Source of the DNA: Haloarcula rara
Lineage (GTDB): Archaea; Halobacteriota; Halobacteria; Halobacteriales; Haloarculaceae
Direction of reading: 5' to 3'
DNA: 64,000 bases
NCBI RefSeq assembly: GCF_029338235.1
Contig: NZ_CP119785.1
Location: 1,364,001-1,428,000, forward strand
Of this stretch, positions 28,225 to 37,984 are shown piece after piece (the stretch's first letter is position 1; each line of letters begins with the position of its first letter). Under the pieces are notes generated by a model that was not told the DNA's origin, did not search any database, and saw only the letters and a program-made list of their open reading frames with translations. The position numbers were made by a program, and so were the translations under genes.

Positions 28225-29184
28225 TCAGGCCGTCGCGGCGTCGAGCTCCCGGGTGAGTTCCTCGACGGACTCGTTGATAGCCGCTATCTGGTCTGTCTGC
28301 TGGCTCACCTGCTGAGCGATCTGGGCCGTCTCGGTGGATATCTGGTTCGCGGCCGCCGTGGACTGGTCGACCATGCTCGCCACCTCCTCGGTGGAGGCGG
28401 CCTGCTCGTCGGTCGCGTCGGCGACCTCGGCGATGCCGGCGTTGACCTCGCTGACCGCGTCGTGTATCTCGTCGAGAATCGCGACCGCGTCGTCGACGGA
28501 CTCGCGTCCGACCTCGACCCGGTCCGTGTTCGCCGAAAGCGAGTCGACGGCGCTGCCCGTCTGGTCCTTTATCTCGTGGACCATCAGCTCTATCTCGCTG
28601 GCGTGGTCCTGTGACTCCTCGGCGAGGCTCTTGACCTCGTCGGCGACGACGGCAAAGCCCTCGCCGGCCTCGCCGGCGCGAGCAGCCTCGATGGAGGCGT
28701 TCAGCGCCAGCATATTCGTCTGGTCGGCGATGTCGTTGATGACCTCGACGATTTCGTCTATCTCGCTGACGCTCTGTTGTATCTCCCGGACCTCCGAGGA
28801 GACCTCGTCGACGGCCGACTGGATGTCGGACATCGAGTCTTTGACCTCGCCGGCCCGCTCCTTGCCCTCGGCCGCCAGGTCCTTCGCCTGCGTGCTGGCC
28901 GCCGAGACCTCCTCGGAAGAGGAGGCAATCTCCTCGACGGAGGCAGAGAGGTTCGACACCTCCGAGGCGACCTGGTCCATCCCCTCGTACTGCTCGGTCG
29001 TCCCCTCGCGAATCTCGCCGATGCGGTCGGCGATGTCGAGCGCCGACTCCTGGAGCTCCGCGAGCGAGGTCTGGACCTCGTTGGCCGCGTCGTGGTCGTA
29101 CTCGTCGTCGGCGGCGATATCCACGTCCGCGTCGGCCTCGATATCGTCGACCGCGTCGTCGATGTCCTGCAGTTCAGAACTCAT
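28225..29184 (-). CDS. soluble methyl-accepting chemotaxis transducer
   Basis: 319-residue protein made almost entirely of a methyl-accepting signalling domain, with no membrane segment. The hairpin tip that binds CheA/CheW is [20 protein letters not shown], followed by [18 protein letters not shown]. Flanking helices carry the usual methylation-region pattern of Glu/Gln pairs. The first 40 residues are very acidic and may be disordered. It should be a cytoplasmic Htr-like transducer, whose input is not visible. The neighbours are metabolic; cheC lies 12 kb away. Confidence 0.9.
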   Translation of the reverse strand: MSSELQDIDDAVDDIEADADVDIAADDEYDHDAANEVQTSLAELQESALDIADRIGEIREGTTEQYEGMDQVASEVSNLSASVEEIASSSEEVSAASTQAKDLAAEGKERAGEVKDSMSDIQSAVDEVSSEVREIQQSVSEIDEIVEVINDIADQTNMLALNASIEAARAGEAGEGFAVVADEVKSLAEESQDHASEIELMVHEIKDQTGSAVDSLSANTDRVEVGRESVDDAVAILDEIHDAVSEVNAGIAEVADATDEQAASTEEVASMVDQSTAAANQISTETAQIAQQVSQQTDQIAAINESVEELTRELDAATA

Positions 29185-29265
29185 TAATCACCCTACTATT
29201 CAGGGTTCAATATCTGATACACCACACTGGTTAGGCAGAGGTGGGTGGGAAGCCAGGGCGACCGG

Positions 29266-30111
29266 TCACGCCACCGCGATACCCGACACGTCTGGCACGC
29301 CCAGCGAGCGGGAGCGCCAGCCGCCGCGGCCGTCGGCGGTGGCGTCGTCGGCCGTGTTCACGAGGAAGGTCCCGTCCTCGGTGATGGCGTAGACGTCTTC
29401 GCCGTAGGTCACGTCGACGACGCGCTCGCGGACCGGGAGGTCACAGGGACGCCAGTGCGGGTCCGGGCTCCCGCCGCCGTCGTCGGCCAGTTCGTAGAGC
29501 CCGTCCGTGTCGGCGGCATGGGTTCGGTCACCGTCGGTAGCGACGGCGCCGTGTGCGCCCGACCGGACGACCGCCCAGTTCTCCCTGGGGCCGACGGTGC
29601 CCTCCGTGGCGTCCCGTCGGTAGAGCCCGTCAGCGGTGGCGGCGAAGGGGCCGGCCACGTCGGCGGCGTCGTGCAGCCCCAGATACGCACAGCCGGGCAG
29701 GCCGTAGACGCCGTCGGCGGCCGCGACGAGGTCGTCGGCCAGCGCTCGGACCGCCTCGACGGCCCCCATCTCCCACCACTCGCCGTCCTCGTAGCGGGCG
29801 ACCCGTCCCTCGCCCGCGGCGACCAGCCCGTCGGCGTCGTAGCCCACCGCCGTCGCGGGGCCAAACCCCGTCTCCGCGAAGCCGTCGTCGGTCGAGACCA
29901 GCACCGCGTCGTCGGTGGCGACGGCGATTTCACCGTGCGCGCCGGCGATGTCGCGGGCCGAACATCGGTGGGAGAGACTGAACCGTCCAATCTGCCCGCC
30001 GGCAGTCTCGACGCGGGTCACGCCCAGCCCCGACGCGACGTAGGCGTGGGTCTCCGGGCGCGTCTGGCCGTACATCCGCTTCTCGGAGATCGAGATGTCG
30101 TCGTCGCTCAT
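29266..30111 (-). CDS. HVO_0234-like beta-propeller protein
   Basis: 281-residue protein with repeated short blade-like units ([62 protein letters not shown]), consistent with a six- or seven-bladed propeller. It resembles a haloarchaeal family I recall under the name HVO_0234; its function is unknown. It has no signal peptide and is probably cytoplasmic. Its ATG overlaps the hemL stop by 4 bases, so it is translated after hemL from one message. Confidence 0.7.
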   Translation of the reverse strand: MSDDDISISEKRMYGQTRPETHAYVASGLGVTRVETAGGQIGRFSLSHRCSARDIAGAHGEIAVATDDAVLVSTDDGFAETGFGPATAVGYDADGLVAAGEGRVARYEDGEWWEMGAVEAVRALADDLVAAADGVYGLPGCAYLGLHDAADVAGPFAATADGLYRRDATEGTVGPRENWAVVRSGAHGAVATDGDRTHAADTDGLYELADDGGGSPDPHWRPCDLPVRERVVDVTYGEDVYAITEDGTFLVNTADDATADGRGGWRSRSLGVPDVSGIAVA

Positions 30112-31487
30112 ATGGCCTGCTTGTAGGCCTCTAAGGTCTCTTCGATGTCCTCGTCGGTGTGGGCGTCACAGACGAACTGGGACTCGAACTGGTTGGCAGT
30201 GAGGAAGACGCCCTGCTCTTTCATCGCGGGCCAGAACAGCCGCTCCCAGCGCTCGGTCTCCGCTCGCTTGACGTCGCCCCCGTTCTTCGGGCAGTGGTCG
30301 TACCGGGGACAGTCCTCGCGCTGGGTGCAACCGGCCTCGCAGTGGCCCGCGAAGGTGTCCGGCGCATCGCGGTTGTCACCGCTCGCTCGTTCCGACGTGC
30401 GTGGCACGTCGCGGGTGAAGATGACCTTGAACATCGAGTCGGTCCCGACCACGGTGTACTCGGGGGCATGGTCCTCGAGGATGTCCTGCAGGCCCGACCG
30501 GAGCTGCTCGGCAAGGCCGTTGACGTGACTGTACACGTCGTTCTCGGCGGCGTACCGCAGCGTCTCCAGGCCGGCGGCCATCGTCACGGGGTGGCCGGAG
30601 AAGGTGCCCGACTGGAAGACGTCGCCGGCGGGCGTGAACTGCTCGATTATCTCGCTCTTGCCGCCGATAGCGCCGACGGGGAAGCCGCCGCCGACGATCT
30701 TCCCGAAGGTCGTGATGTCTGGGTCGATGTCGAACTTCCCCTGGGCACACTGGAGCCCGCCGACGCGGAAGCCGGTGATGACCTCGTCGAAGATGAGCAG
30801 GGAGCCGTGGTCCTCACACAGCTCTTCGAGGGTTTCGTGAAAGCCCTCGACGGGGTGGACGATGCCGTAGTTCCCGAGGATTGGCTCGGTGAGCACCGCC
30901 GCGATGTCGTCGCCGTGTTCGGCGAACACCTCTCGGGCTGCCTCGCTGTCGTTGAACGGAATCGTGAGGGTGTGCTCGGCGAAGCTCTCGGGGATGCCCG
31001 GACTGGAGGGCGCGGTGTGGTCGCCCTCGCCCTCGACGAGCGTGGACTCCTGGGCGCCGTGGTAGCCGCTCTGCATCACGACGATTTTATCGCGGCCGGT
31101 GTAGCCACGAGCCAGCCGGACCGCCGAGACGGTCGCCTCGGTCCCGGAGTTGACGAAGCGAGTCATCTCGACACTGGGGACGTGGCGGGCGACGAACTCC
31201 GCCAGTTCGACCTCGACCTCCGTCGGGGCGCCGTACATCGGTCCCTCGGCGGCGCGTTGCTGGACCGCAGACTGGACCGAGTCGGGCATATCGTGGCCCA
31301 GCAGCAACGGGCCATACCCCATCACGTAGTCGATGTAGCGGTTGCCGTCGGCGTCGACGACGTGGCCGCCGTCGCCTTTCTGGACGAAGAACGGATAGGG
31401 ACGGATGGCCCGCACCGACGAGTTGACGCCGCCGGGCATCACGGAGAGGGCCCGGTCGTACAGGTCGCGTGACTGCTCGTGGTTCAT
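30108..31487 (-). CDS. hemL: glutamate-1-semialdehyde 2,1-aminomutase
   Basis: 459-residue PLP enzyme that converts glutamate semialdehyde to 5-aminolevulinate at the start of haem and cobalamin synthesis. Motifs: [49 protein letters not shown] and the PLP lysine in [14 protein letters not shown]. About residues 374-404 form a Cys-rich insertion ([17 protein letters not shown]) absent from bacterial HemL, possibly metal-binding. The protein is some 30 residues longer than usual because of it. The next step, hemB, is encoded at 48104. Confidence 0.93.
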   Translation of the reverse strand: MNHEQSRDLYDRALSVMPGGVNSSVRAIRPYPFFVQKGDGGHVVDADGNRYIDYVMGYGPLLLGHDMPDSVQSAVQQRAAEGPMYGAPTEVEVELAEFVARHVPSVEMTRFVNSGTEATVSAVRLARGYTGRDKIVVMQSGYHGAQESTLVEGEGDHTAPSSPGIPESFAEHTLTIPFNDSEAAREVFAEHGDDIAAVLTEPILGNYGIVHPVEGFHETLEELCEDHGSLLIFDEVITGFRVGGLQCAQGKFDIDPDITTFGKIVGGGFPVGAIGGKSEIIEQFTPAGDVFQSGTFSGHPVTMAAGLETLRYAAENDVYSHVNGLAEQLRSGLQDILEDHAPEYTVVGTDSMFKVIFTRDVPRTSERASGDNRDAPDTFAGHCEAGCTQREDCPRYDHCPKNGGDVKRAETERWERLFWPAMKEQGVFLTANQFESQFVCDAHTDEDIEETLEAYKQAI

Positions 31488-31632
31488 ACCGCCGGCTTCG
31501 GCGCCGGGGTGAAAGAAACTGTTGGGTCAGGCCCGGAACAGACGATATCGCGTCGAGACGGCGCGGTACGCAGTGGCCGTCGCTCGGTACAGCAGTGGGC
31601 CCCGGAAAAGCGAATGCGCTACACGAAGTCGA

Positions 31633-32463
31633 TTAGTCGTCGCTGACGGCGCCGGTGACGACGTTGTCGTCCATGCTCCAGTCCCACTCGAAGCCGTACG
31701 AGGAGGAGATGTAGTAGTACGCCGCGCCCATGAACAGGATACCGCTGGCCATGTTCCCGGCGGTGACGACGGCGAGGTTGTACCCCATACCGGCCCAGGA
31801 GACACCCTCGGCGGCCGGGGCGGCGACGTTTGCCCCGTACAGGATGGTCATGTTGGCGATGCTGTGCTCGTAGCCCGAGCCGATGAACGCGAGCAGGCAC
31901 CACCAGATCATGATGAGCTTCGCCGACGTGTTCTCCAGCTGGAAGTTGCTCCAGACGGCGAGACAGACGAGCCAGTTACACAGCATCGCTCGCAGGAACA
32001 GCGGGACGAGGTCCATGGACATCTTCGAGCCGCCGATGGTACCCAGCAGCGCCTCGGCGCCCCCGAGGACGCCCGCCTGCCAGGCCATCGCACCCACGAG
32101 GATGGAGCCGAGGAAGTTCCCGACCCAGGACCAAGTCCACACTTTCATCGTGCCGGGGAGCCCGACGCGGCCCGAGAGCATTCCCATCGTCATTATCATG
32201 TTGTTCCCGGTAAACAGCTCGGAGCCCGCGACGATGACCAGACTCAGTGCCCCGCCGAACACCGCTGCCATGACGAAGCCGCGGAGCGGTTCGAACGTCG
32301 TCTGGTACATCGCGCCGCCAAAGAGGAACGTCATGACGACGATGAGCCCGAGATAGGCCCCGGCCATCATCGAGTGGACGATGTACGCCGGAAGACTCTT
32401 CTCTATCAGTTCCACCTGCGCCGCGGCCGCCTTACTGATCGAAGTAACACTTTCCTGATACAT
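31633..32463 (-). CDS. formate/nitrite transporter family channel (NirC-like)
   Basis: 276-residue membrane protein of the FNT family, pentameric anion channels for nitrite, formate or hydrosulfide. Six helices are visible, with the family segments AGAYLGLIVVMTFLFGG, GSELFTGNNMIMTMGML (signature), WVGNFLGSILVGAM and CNWLVCLAVW. Context (nitrite reductase and cyanase nearby) favours nitrite uptake, but FNT substrate cannot be fixed by sequence alone. The start is the ATG at 32463. A TATA-like stretch (reverse strand TTTTGAATAC near 32486) sits at leaderless distance. Confidence 0.88.
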   Translation of the reverse strand: MYQESVTSISKAAAAQVELIEKSLPAYIVHSMMAGAYLGLIVVMTFLFGGAMYQTTFEPLRGFVMAAVFGGALSLVIVAGSELFTGNNMIMTMGMLSGRVGLPGTMKVWTWSWVGNFLGSILVGAMAWQAGVLGGAEALLGTIGGSKMSMDLVPLFLRAMLCNWLVCLAVWSNFQLENTSAKLIMIWWCLLAFIGSGYEHSIANMTILYGANVAAPAAEGVSWAGMGYNLAVVTAGNMASGILFMGAAYYYISSSYGFEWDWSMDDNVVTGAVSDD

Positions 32464-32963
32464 TTACGCTTCCCCCGCAGTGTTGTATTCAAAAGCTTTG
32501 TTTTTACCGCTAATTACTGAACGTTTAGCTGGATTTCTCGCCGATAACCCATTGATACGCTTGCTGACTTCGGTCATTGTGCAACAAGACTCTGTTCGAA
32601 AGAGGTGATATATAAGCGTGGTTCTTCGATTGGGTTTCATACTTTAGAATGTACTAGGAATATGGTCGGATGTCGATTTAAACATCGCCATATTTCAGAA
32701 TAATTTCTCAAATGTCTCAATTTTAGGTTTTTGCGAGCGTATTTTCAACCACGATTTTCCGAGTCGGGCGCGTTCAGGCCGAGCAGTTCGGGAAACGGAA
32801 ATCCTGCAACTCGTTTTAACAAAATTCCAGTTTCACACAATATTATCGTATTATGTTCTTTGATTATTCCTATCTCTTGTCTGTATTTCCACCAGTATTA
32901 GGAAAATAGTTTAATATCACCTTACTCACTCTCCAAGCGGGACAACCTCCCACGACACAACCA
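32464..32963. promoter_or_regulatory. 500-base AT-rich divergent intergenic region
   Basis: No gene is visible. The region lies between the divergent FNT and cyanase genes and is much more AT-rich than its surroundings. Candidate core promoters: a TATA-like GTTTAATATCACC at about 32909 for cynS, GATATATAAGC at about 32608, and the reverse-strand TTTTGAATAC near 32486 for the FNT gene. The motif GAACGTTTAGCTG at about 32519 resembles GAACATTTAGTTG upstream of nirA (about 38082), in opposite orientation relative to the gene. Confidence 0.55.
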
Positions 32964-33452
32964 ATGACAATCGATCGCAACACCATGGAGCCGTACGCGG
33001 AAGTTCGAAAAGATATGCGACGGAAACTGGTCGATGCCAAGGAGATGCGGGACCTCACCTTCTCCGACCTCGAAGAGGAGACCGGCATCGACAAGACGTA
33101 CATCGCGTCGGCCGTCTACGATGGCGCGAGCACGACCGAGGAAGAGGCCATCGCTATCGCCGAAGCAGTGGGACTGGGCGGCGAGGAAGACGTCATCGAG
33201 GGGCTCCAGACGCCGCCGATGAAAGGGCAGGAAGAGCCGTCGATTCCGTCCGACCCCGCACTGTATCGGTTCTACGAGGTACCACAGGTGTACGGGCCCG
33301 CGATGAAGGCCATCATGCACGAGGAGTTCGGCGACGGCATCATGAGCGCCATCGACTTCGAGGTCAGCGTCGACAAGGAGATTCAGGACGGCGAGGAACA
33401 CGTCGTCATCACCTACGACGGCAAGTTCCTGCCGTACAAGAAGTTCCCGTAG
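32964..33452 (+). CDS. cynS: cyanase (cyanate hydratase)
   Basis: 162-residue cyanase: cyanate plus bicarbonate gives carbamate and CO2, and carbamate falls apart to ammonia and CO2. The N-terminal helical domain has LTFSDLEEETGIDKTYIAS. The catalytic C-terminal part shows DPALYRFYEVPQVYGPAMK (Arg and Glu of the active site), HEEFGDGIMSAIDFEVSVDK (Ser region) and ITYDGKFLPYKKFP. Length matches the family. An ATG at 32985 is a possible later start. It provides ammonium, and the adjacent DabAB pair could supply the bicarbonate it needs. Confidence 0.94.
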   Translation: MTIDRNTMEPYAEVRKDMRRKLVDAKEMRDLTFSDLEEETGIDKTYIASAVYDGASTTEEEAIAIAEAVGLGGEEDVIEGLQTPPMKGQEEPSIPSDPALYRFYEVPQVYGPAMKAIMHEEFGDGIMSAIDFEVSVDKEIQDGEEHVVITYDGKFLPYKKFP

Positions 33453-33755
33453 GCTCGTCGACCGCGACCGACCGATTTTCGACCGTATTTTCGACGACCG
33501 TGAAACGCGGTTTTCGCCGCGACGAACCGCTGGCTGCCGACGTCAGTGACGACGGGGCTTGGCGGGGTAGTGGTGCTGTCAGACAGATTTACTTTCTGCT
33601 CGGACGGGAACAGACCCATCGACCAGTTCTACAGGCTGAGCAGGCCGAATGCCTCGGGGCTTGACCCCGAGGCGGTTCACGAGCAAGCGGGCTACGAGAG
33701 ATGGGGAGACGTCCTCGAGACGGACCGCTGAGAGCGGCCCCGACCGCGGCAGCTC
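33453..33755. other. gene-free stretch downstream of cynS
   Basis: No supported gene. A 61-codon frame at 33546-33731 (containing DPEAVHEQAGYERWGDVLE) has weakly protein-like composition but no recognisable family. The segment after cynS contains an imperfect inverted repeat, AAACGCGGTTTTCGCCGCG near 33504. It runs into the inverted-repeat element at 33756. Confidence 0.4.
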
Positions 33756-33827
33756 ATACTGTCGGCTGTACGTTCGTACAGATATTCGCCACCGCGAATT
33801 CCTTCAGTTTGTTACAGCCGGCAGTAT
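33756..33827. mobile_element. candidate MITE-like element, copy 1
   Basis: 72-base element with 15-base terminal inverted repeats: ATACTGTCGGCTGTA at 33756-33770 and TACAGCCGGCAGTAT at 33813-33827, matching at 14 of 15 positions. A second palindrome, CTGTACG-TT-CGTACAG, sits just inside the left end. A related copy is at 40343-40405, and one end is repeated at 41178-41190. The right end overlaps the dabA stop codon by one base. It has no coding capacity; mobilisation by a transposase elsewhere is an inference. Confidence 0.55.
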
Positions 33828-36265
33828 CAGTCCGTGCTCGCGACCGTGATCTTGGTCGTGAGCGTCGCGTCCAGTGGCTCCCACTCCAGGCCCGGCTGGT
33901 ACCGGAAGGTCGCGTCGTCCTGGGTGGGGTCGATGACCAGCAGGGAGAGCCAGTTGTTATCGAGCAGCGTGGCCAGGTCGGGGTTGCGGTCGAGGATGTC
34001 CGTGACGGTGTCGACGGGCGCGTGGATGACCGTCGACAGCCGGATGGGCGTGTGGAGGGCCTGCCGGTCGTCGGCGTACAGCGACTGCAGGGGCAACCCC
34101 ATCATGAGGTCGCCGCCGTTGCCCTGCAAGACGCCGACGTTGCCCACGGCGTTGTGGGTGGTCTTTGAGCCGCTGCCGTATATCTCGTTGTCGACCGTCG
34201 AGAAGTAGTACTGGGCGTTTATCATCTGACAGACGACCAGCGGCCCCGCCATGATGTTCTCCAGGGCCTCGCCCTCGGGGTCGCCGTCCCAGTCGTACGA
34301 ATGGAGGAACGAGCGCCCCGCGAGGTCGACGGCTTCGGTCAACTCCCGGGGGCCGATGACGAAGCCGGCGTTGCCCGACAGCCCGATCTCGGGTCGTGGC
34401 TGGGCCCAGTCGTCCGTGCGGGTCTCGGTCTCGCGGACGGGGTCGTCGGCCTCGATACCGAGCGTCTCCAGTCGCTCCTCGGCGGCGGCGGCCTGGGCCG
34501 TCTCCAGGTCACCCTGCAGGTCCTCGACGACGGCCTGCTGGCGCTCGGTGAGGTCGACGCCCTCGGTGAAGACAGTCACGTCGTCGGTCGTGGTGTTGTG
34601 CCGCCCGGGGAGGAAGACGGTGTCGTCGGGGACGTCGATGCCGCGTTCGGCGAGTTCCTCGCGGACCTCGGGGTTATTGCAGATTGTCGCGAGCACGCGC
34701 GCGTTCGGCGTGCCGGGACTGCCCGAACAGGCGCCACAGTCGATACTCGACTTGTAGGGGTTGTTGACGGTCTGGCTCTCGTGGCCGGTGAACACGACCA
34801 CGGGGGCAAAGTCGTCCCACCCCATGAGGTCGAACGCGGCCTCCGCGTAGAACGCCTTCTGCCCGGTCGAGATGCCGATAGCCGGAGACTCGGGGCCCTC
34901 GTCGTCGGCCGTCTCGGAAAGCGTCAGCGACGAGAACGTCGCCGGGTCGCCCGGGCCGACGCTCCCGCGGGCGTCGTGGACCTTCGACGGGAACAGCGTC
35001 CGGGAGGCCAGCGCGGCCCCGAAGAAGGTCCCGGAGGCCTCGACGAAGCCGAAGGCGGCCGCCAGGTCGTTTTTCAGCGACTTGAGGAACTTGTTGCCGT
35101 CCGTCTTCAGCCGGTCCCACCGTTCGTAGGACGTCGTCGCCGGGTCGTCGGCCGGCGGCTCCTCGGTGACGTGGTGTTTCGGGTCGACCATCACCGGACA
35201 GGAGTCGGTCTGGACCTTGGACTGGTGGCCCCTGTACTCGATGGGGACGCCGAAGAAGCCGGCGTAGCCGTGGGTCTCGTAGTCGCCGGTCGCTTCGAGA
35301 TGTCGGCGGATAATCTCAGAGCGGGTGTCGATACAGAAGACCAGCTGGGCGTCGGGCCGGTTGCCGTCCATCTGCGTACTCGACGTGGCAAGCCCCTTGT
35401 TGATGTCCTCCAGCAGGCCGTCCTGATAGCTGCGCTCCCACGCTGTCAGCCATATCTCCTGCAGCCGGAAGTCGACCTGTTTGGGCCGCTCGGTGCCGTC
35501 GGTCTCCGGCAGGATGTCGACGCCCATGTGTTTGGCGAGGATGAGTCGGACGCCGAGATAGTCGACCAGCGTGACGGGATACTTCTCCTGCCAGGGGTTG
35601 TTGTTCGCCTCGGCCCGCTGTTTGATGAGCCCGACCCAGCCCGGCAGAGCCGCCAGGTGGTGTTCGAAGATGTCCTCCCACTCGGACTCGTCGTAGCCGC
35701 TGAGGACTGCATACAGGGCCTCAATCGCCGTCTCCGGGGCGTCAGTCAGGCGCTTGCGGTAGTACGTCGCGATGTTGGTCTCCGACTCCGGAATTTGGCG
35801 GTCGTAGGGTGCGATTGCCCGCCAGGACCGGTAGAAACCCTGCTCGCGGTCGGGCATGGGCCAGCCGGCCTGTCCCTGGTCGAGGAAGGCCGCGAGCCAC
35901 TTCGAGCACAGTCTGTTCAGCCGCTCGTCGTGGGTGTCGGCGGTCGAGCGTTCCGCCGCCTCGTGGGCCATCCGCCGCAAGAGCACCCCCGGCTCCTCGT
36001 CGATACCGTGTTCCTCGAGCAGGTCATTGAGGATGGTCGCGTCTATCTCCCCCGACTCCCAGGCCTGGCGGAACTGGTCGGCGGTCGGATAGCCACGCCC
36101 GTCGAACAGTGTCTCGGCGTCCTCGACAGCCTGCCGGAAGGGCCTGTCCTCGAACCCGGAGAGGGGGTTGGCGGCCACGTCGGAGTACAGCGGCCAGACC
36201 CGACCCAGGCGGTCCGCCGCGTGCTCTATGTGCGTCCGAACAGTCGTCGGATCGATATCGACCAT
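33827..36265 (-). CDS. dabA: DabA-type inorganic carbon accumulation protein
   Basis: 812-residue DUF2309/DabA protein, the cytoplasmic zinc-bearing subunit of the DAB system that hydrates CO2 and traps it as bicarbonate. The metal and active-site pattern of beta-carbonic anhydrase-like DabA is present: FCIDTRSEIIRR (Cys, Asp), VVFTGHESQTVNNPYKSS (His) and DCGACSGSPG (Cys). The ATG at 36265 (MVDIDPTTVRTH) is chosen because the 35 upstream codons are AT-rich and not conserved. It diverges from dabB across 270 bases, although in most bacteria dabB and dabA are in tandem. Confidence 0.9.
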   Translation of the reverse strand: MVDIDPTTVRTHIEHAADRLGRVWPLYSDVAANPLSGFEDRPFRQAVEDAETLFDGRGYPTADQFRQAWESGEIDATILNDLLEEHGIDEEPGVLLRRMAHEAAERSTADTHDERLNRLCSKWLAAFLDQGQAGWPMPDREQGFYRSWRAIAPYDRQIPESETNIATYYRKRLTDAPETAIEALYAVLSGYDESEWEDIFEHHLAALPGWVGLIKQRAEANNNPWQEKYPVTLVDYLGVRLILAKHMGVDILPETDGTERPKQVDFRLQEIWLTAWERSYQDGLLEDINKGLATSSTQMDGNRPDAQLVFCIDTRSEIIRRHLEATGDYETHGYAGFFGVPIEYRGHQSKVQTDSCPVMVDPKHHVTEEPPADDPATTSYERWDRLKTDGNKFLKSLKNDLAAAFGFVEASGTFFGAALASRTLFPSKVHDARGSVGPGDPATFSSLTLSETADDEGPESPAIGISTGQKAFYAEAAFDLMGWDDFAPVVVFTGHESQTVNNPYKSSIDCGACSGSPGTPNARVLATICNNPEVREELAERGIDVPDDTVFLPGRHNTTTDDVTVFTEGVDLTERQQAVVEDLQGDLETAQAAAAEERLETLGIEADDPVRETETRTDDWAQPRPEIGLSGNAGFVIGPRELTEAVDLAGRSFLHSYDWDGDPEGEALENIMAGPLVVCQMINAQYYFSTVDNEIYGSGSKTTHNAVGNVGVLQGNGGDLMMGLPLQSLYADDRQALHTPIRLSTVIHAPVDTVTDILDRNPDLATLLDNNWLSLLVIDPTQDDATFRYQPGLEWEPLDATLTTKITVASTD

Positions 36266-36535
36266 CGTATAGATTACACCAGTTGGAGTTGAAAAGCGAG
36301 AGCTATATCTTAATATCTTCGCATATATGTAGACATATCTGGCTACATTCCTAAAATAATTCAAAGACACTAGGGCGGTTTCGGACCGGCAAGACCGCTA
36401 CGCGCCGCCAAATCCGTGGTAAGATGTTTGTTCAGCAATTCGAGCTAATTCTTTGTGTTTTAGGAATTATACCACCACTTACCAGTCGCACACAGAAATT
36501 TTAAACGTATAAGTGGTCATCCTCCGATACCATAG
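36266..36535. promoter_or_regulatory. divergent dabA-dabB promoter region
   Basis: AT-rich 270 bases with no gene. For dabB, AAATTTTAAACG at about 36494 is a TATA-like box roughly 35 bases before the ATG. For dabA, the reverse strand carries GATATTAAGATATAG some 40 bases upstream of its ATG. Both genes could therefore be controlled from here. No operator could be defined. Confidence 0.55.
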
Positions 36536-37984
36536 ATGTCCCATACGAGTCAACAGTACAGCGCCGTTCCGGTCGTCTCGACGACCCTCGTCTGGACGCT
36601 GTTTGTCGGTAGCATCGTCCTCGTCGCAGCCACCACCTGGTTCAGCATCGAGCTCGCGGCCGAACCGCTGGTCCGTATCGACGGGTTGACGAAGGTGATG
36701 TGGGTCGCAGTAACCTTCTTCAGCGGTATCGTCCAGAGCTTCTCCCGCCGGTATATGCGGGCAAACAGGGACGAGGACCTGTTTTTCGCACGCATCATGC
36801 TGTTTACCCTGGTGGTGATGGCGCTGGTCGCGGCCGACCACGTCGTCCTGTTCCTCCTCGCCTGGACGCTGATGGGGCTACTGATGGCGGAGCTCATCGG
36901 CCACGTCAGGGCCTGGCCGCAGGCGCGGGCTGCCAAGCGTCTCTCGCGACGGTACTTCCTCGCCGGGAGCGGGGTGCTGGGAATCGGCCTGCTCGCGCTG
37001 TCTGCGGGGACCGGTAGCGCCACCATCTCGGGGATACTGGCGTCGGTCGAGACGCTCCCGCGGTCGACGCTGCTGCTGGGCGCCGCGCCCATTCTGCTCG
37101 GGGCGCTCGTCCAGTCGGCGCTGGTCCCGTTCCACGGCTGGCTGCTCTCCTCGATGACGGGGCCGACGCCGGCAAGCGCCATCATGCACGCCGGGTTCGT
37201 CAACGCCGGCGGCGTCTTGCTCGCGCGGCTGGCGCCGGTCTTTGCGATACAGCAAAACGTCATGTTGCTCATCGTCGCCCTCGGTGCGGTCAGCTCCGTC
37301 CTCGCGCAGGCGATGATGCTCGTCAAGGCCGACTACAAGGGCCGGCTTGGCTGCTCGACCGTGGCCCAGATGGGCTTCATGATACTGCAGTGTGGGCTGG
37401 GCTTTTTCGCCGCGGCGGTGGCCCACCTCATCATCCACGGGTTCTACAAGGCGTATCTGTTCCTCTCGACGGGGTCGCAGGTCGTCAAGAAAGCGCCCAA
37501 GAAGAAAAAACATGGCTACCCCTCCGTCGTCACCACGGGCGTGGCGCTGGTGACGGCCGTCGCCGGCGGCGCGGTCTTTGCCCTCCTGACCGGGAAGGGA
37601 ACCACGCTCACCGACACCGGCATCTTCCTCGCGGTCATCGTCGTCGTGAGCGTCTTTCGCGGCGCGACCGAGCTGCTCGACAACGAGTCACTTCCGGCCA
37701 TCGTCCGGCTGGGCGGGATGCCGCTTATCATGATACCGGCGCTGGCGCTGTACGCGGGCGTGTACAACGGCGTCTACTACCTGTTGAAGGACCTCCCGAT
37801 GGTCAAGGCCGGCATGGCGATGACGCCCGTTCACTGGGCGCTGCTCGGGCTCTTCCTGCTCGGTCACCTGTCGGTCCAGCTGGGCTGGCTCCAGCGCAGC
37901 CGGCGCCTCTACGTGACGCTGCTGAACGCGGCACAGGCCGACCCCGCCACGATTCCGGGCCAGGCCAGCGAGTACGAGAACTAG
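36536..37984 (+). CDS. dabB: DabB, NuoL-like membrane subunit of the DAB system
   Basis: 482-residue proton-conducting membrane protein related to complex I subunit NuoL/MrpA. About 14 helices are visible. Typical segments: FSRRYMRANRDEDLFFAR, VPFHGWLLSSMTGPTPASAIMHAG (lumenal/proton channel helix with PTPASA and HAG), KADYKGRLGCSTVAQMGFM and HGFYKAYLFLSTGS. As the partner of DabA, it would couple cation flow to bicarbonate trapping. The absence of other Nuo or Mrp genes next to it and the divergent dabA support this over a complex I role. Confidence 0.88.
   Translation: MSHTSQQYSAVPVVSTTLVWTLFVGSIVLVAATTWFSIELAAEPLVRIDGLTKVMWVAVTFFSGIVQSFSRRYMRANRDEDLFFARIMLFTLVVMALVAADHVVLFLLAWTLMGLLMAELIGHVRAWPQARAAKRLSRRYFLAGSGVLGIGLLALSAGTGSATISGILASVETLPRSTLLLGAAPILLGALVQSALVPFHGWLLSSMTGPTPASAIMHAGFVNAGGVLLARLAPVFAIQQNVMLLIVALGAVSSVLAQAMMLVKADYKGRLGCSTVAQMGFMILQCGLGFFAAAVAHLIIHGFYKAYLFLSTGSQVVKKAPKKKKHGYPSVVTTGVALVTAVAGGAVFALLTGKGTTLTDTGIFLAVIVVVSVFRGATELLDNESLPAIVRLGGMPLIMIPALALYAGVYNGVYYLLKDLPMVKAGMAMTPVHWALLGLFLLGHLSVQLGWLQRSRRLYVTLLNAAQADPATIPGQASEYEN

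Noticed and set aside
33546..33731. 61-codon frame downstream of cynS
   Set aside because: No ribosome-binding stretch and no family; kept only as a note in the intergenic description.
36536..37984. Complex I subunit NuoL or MrpA
   Set aside because: No other Nuo or Mrp genes are adjacent and dabA is divergent next to it, which fits DabB better.
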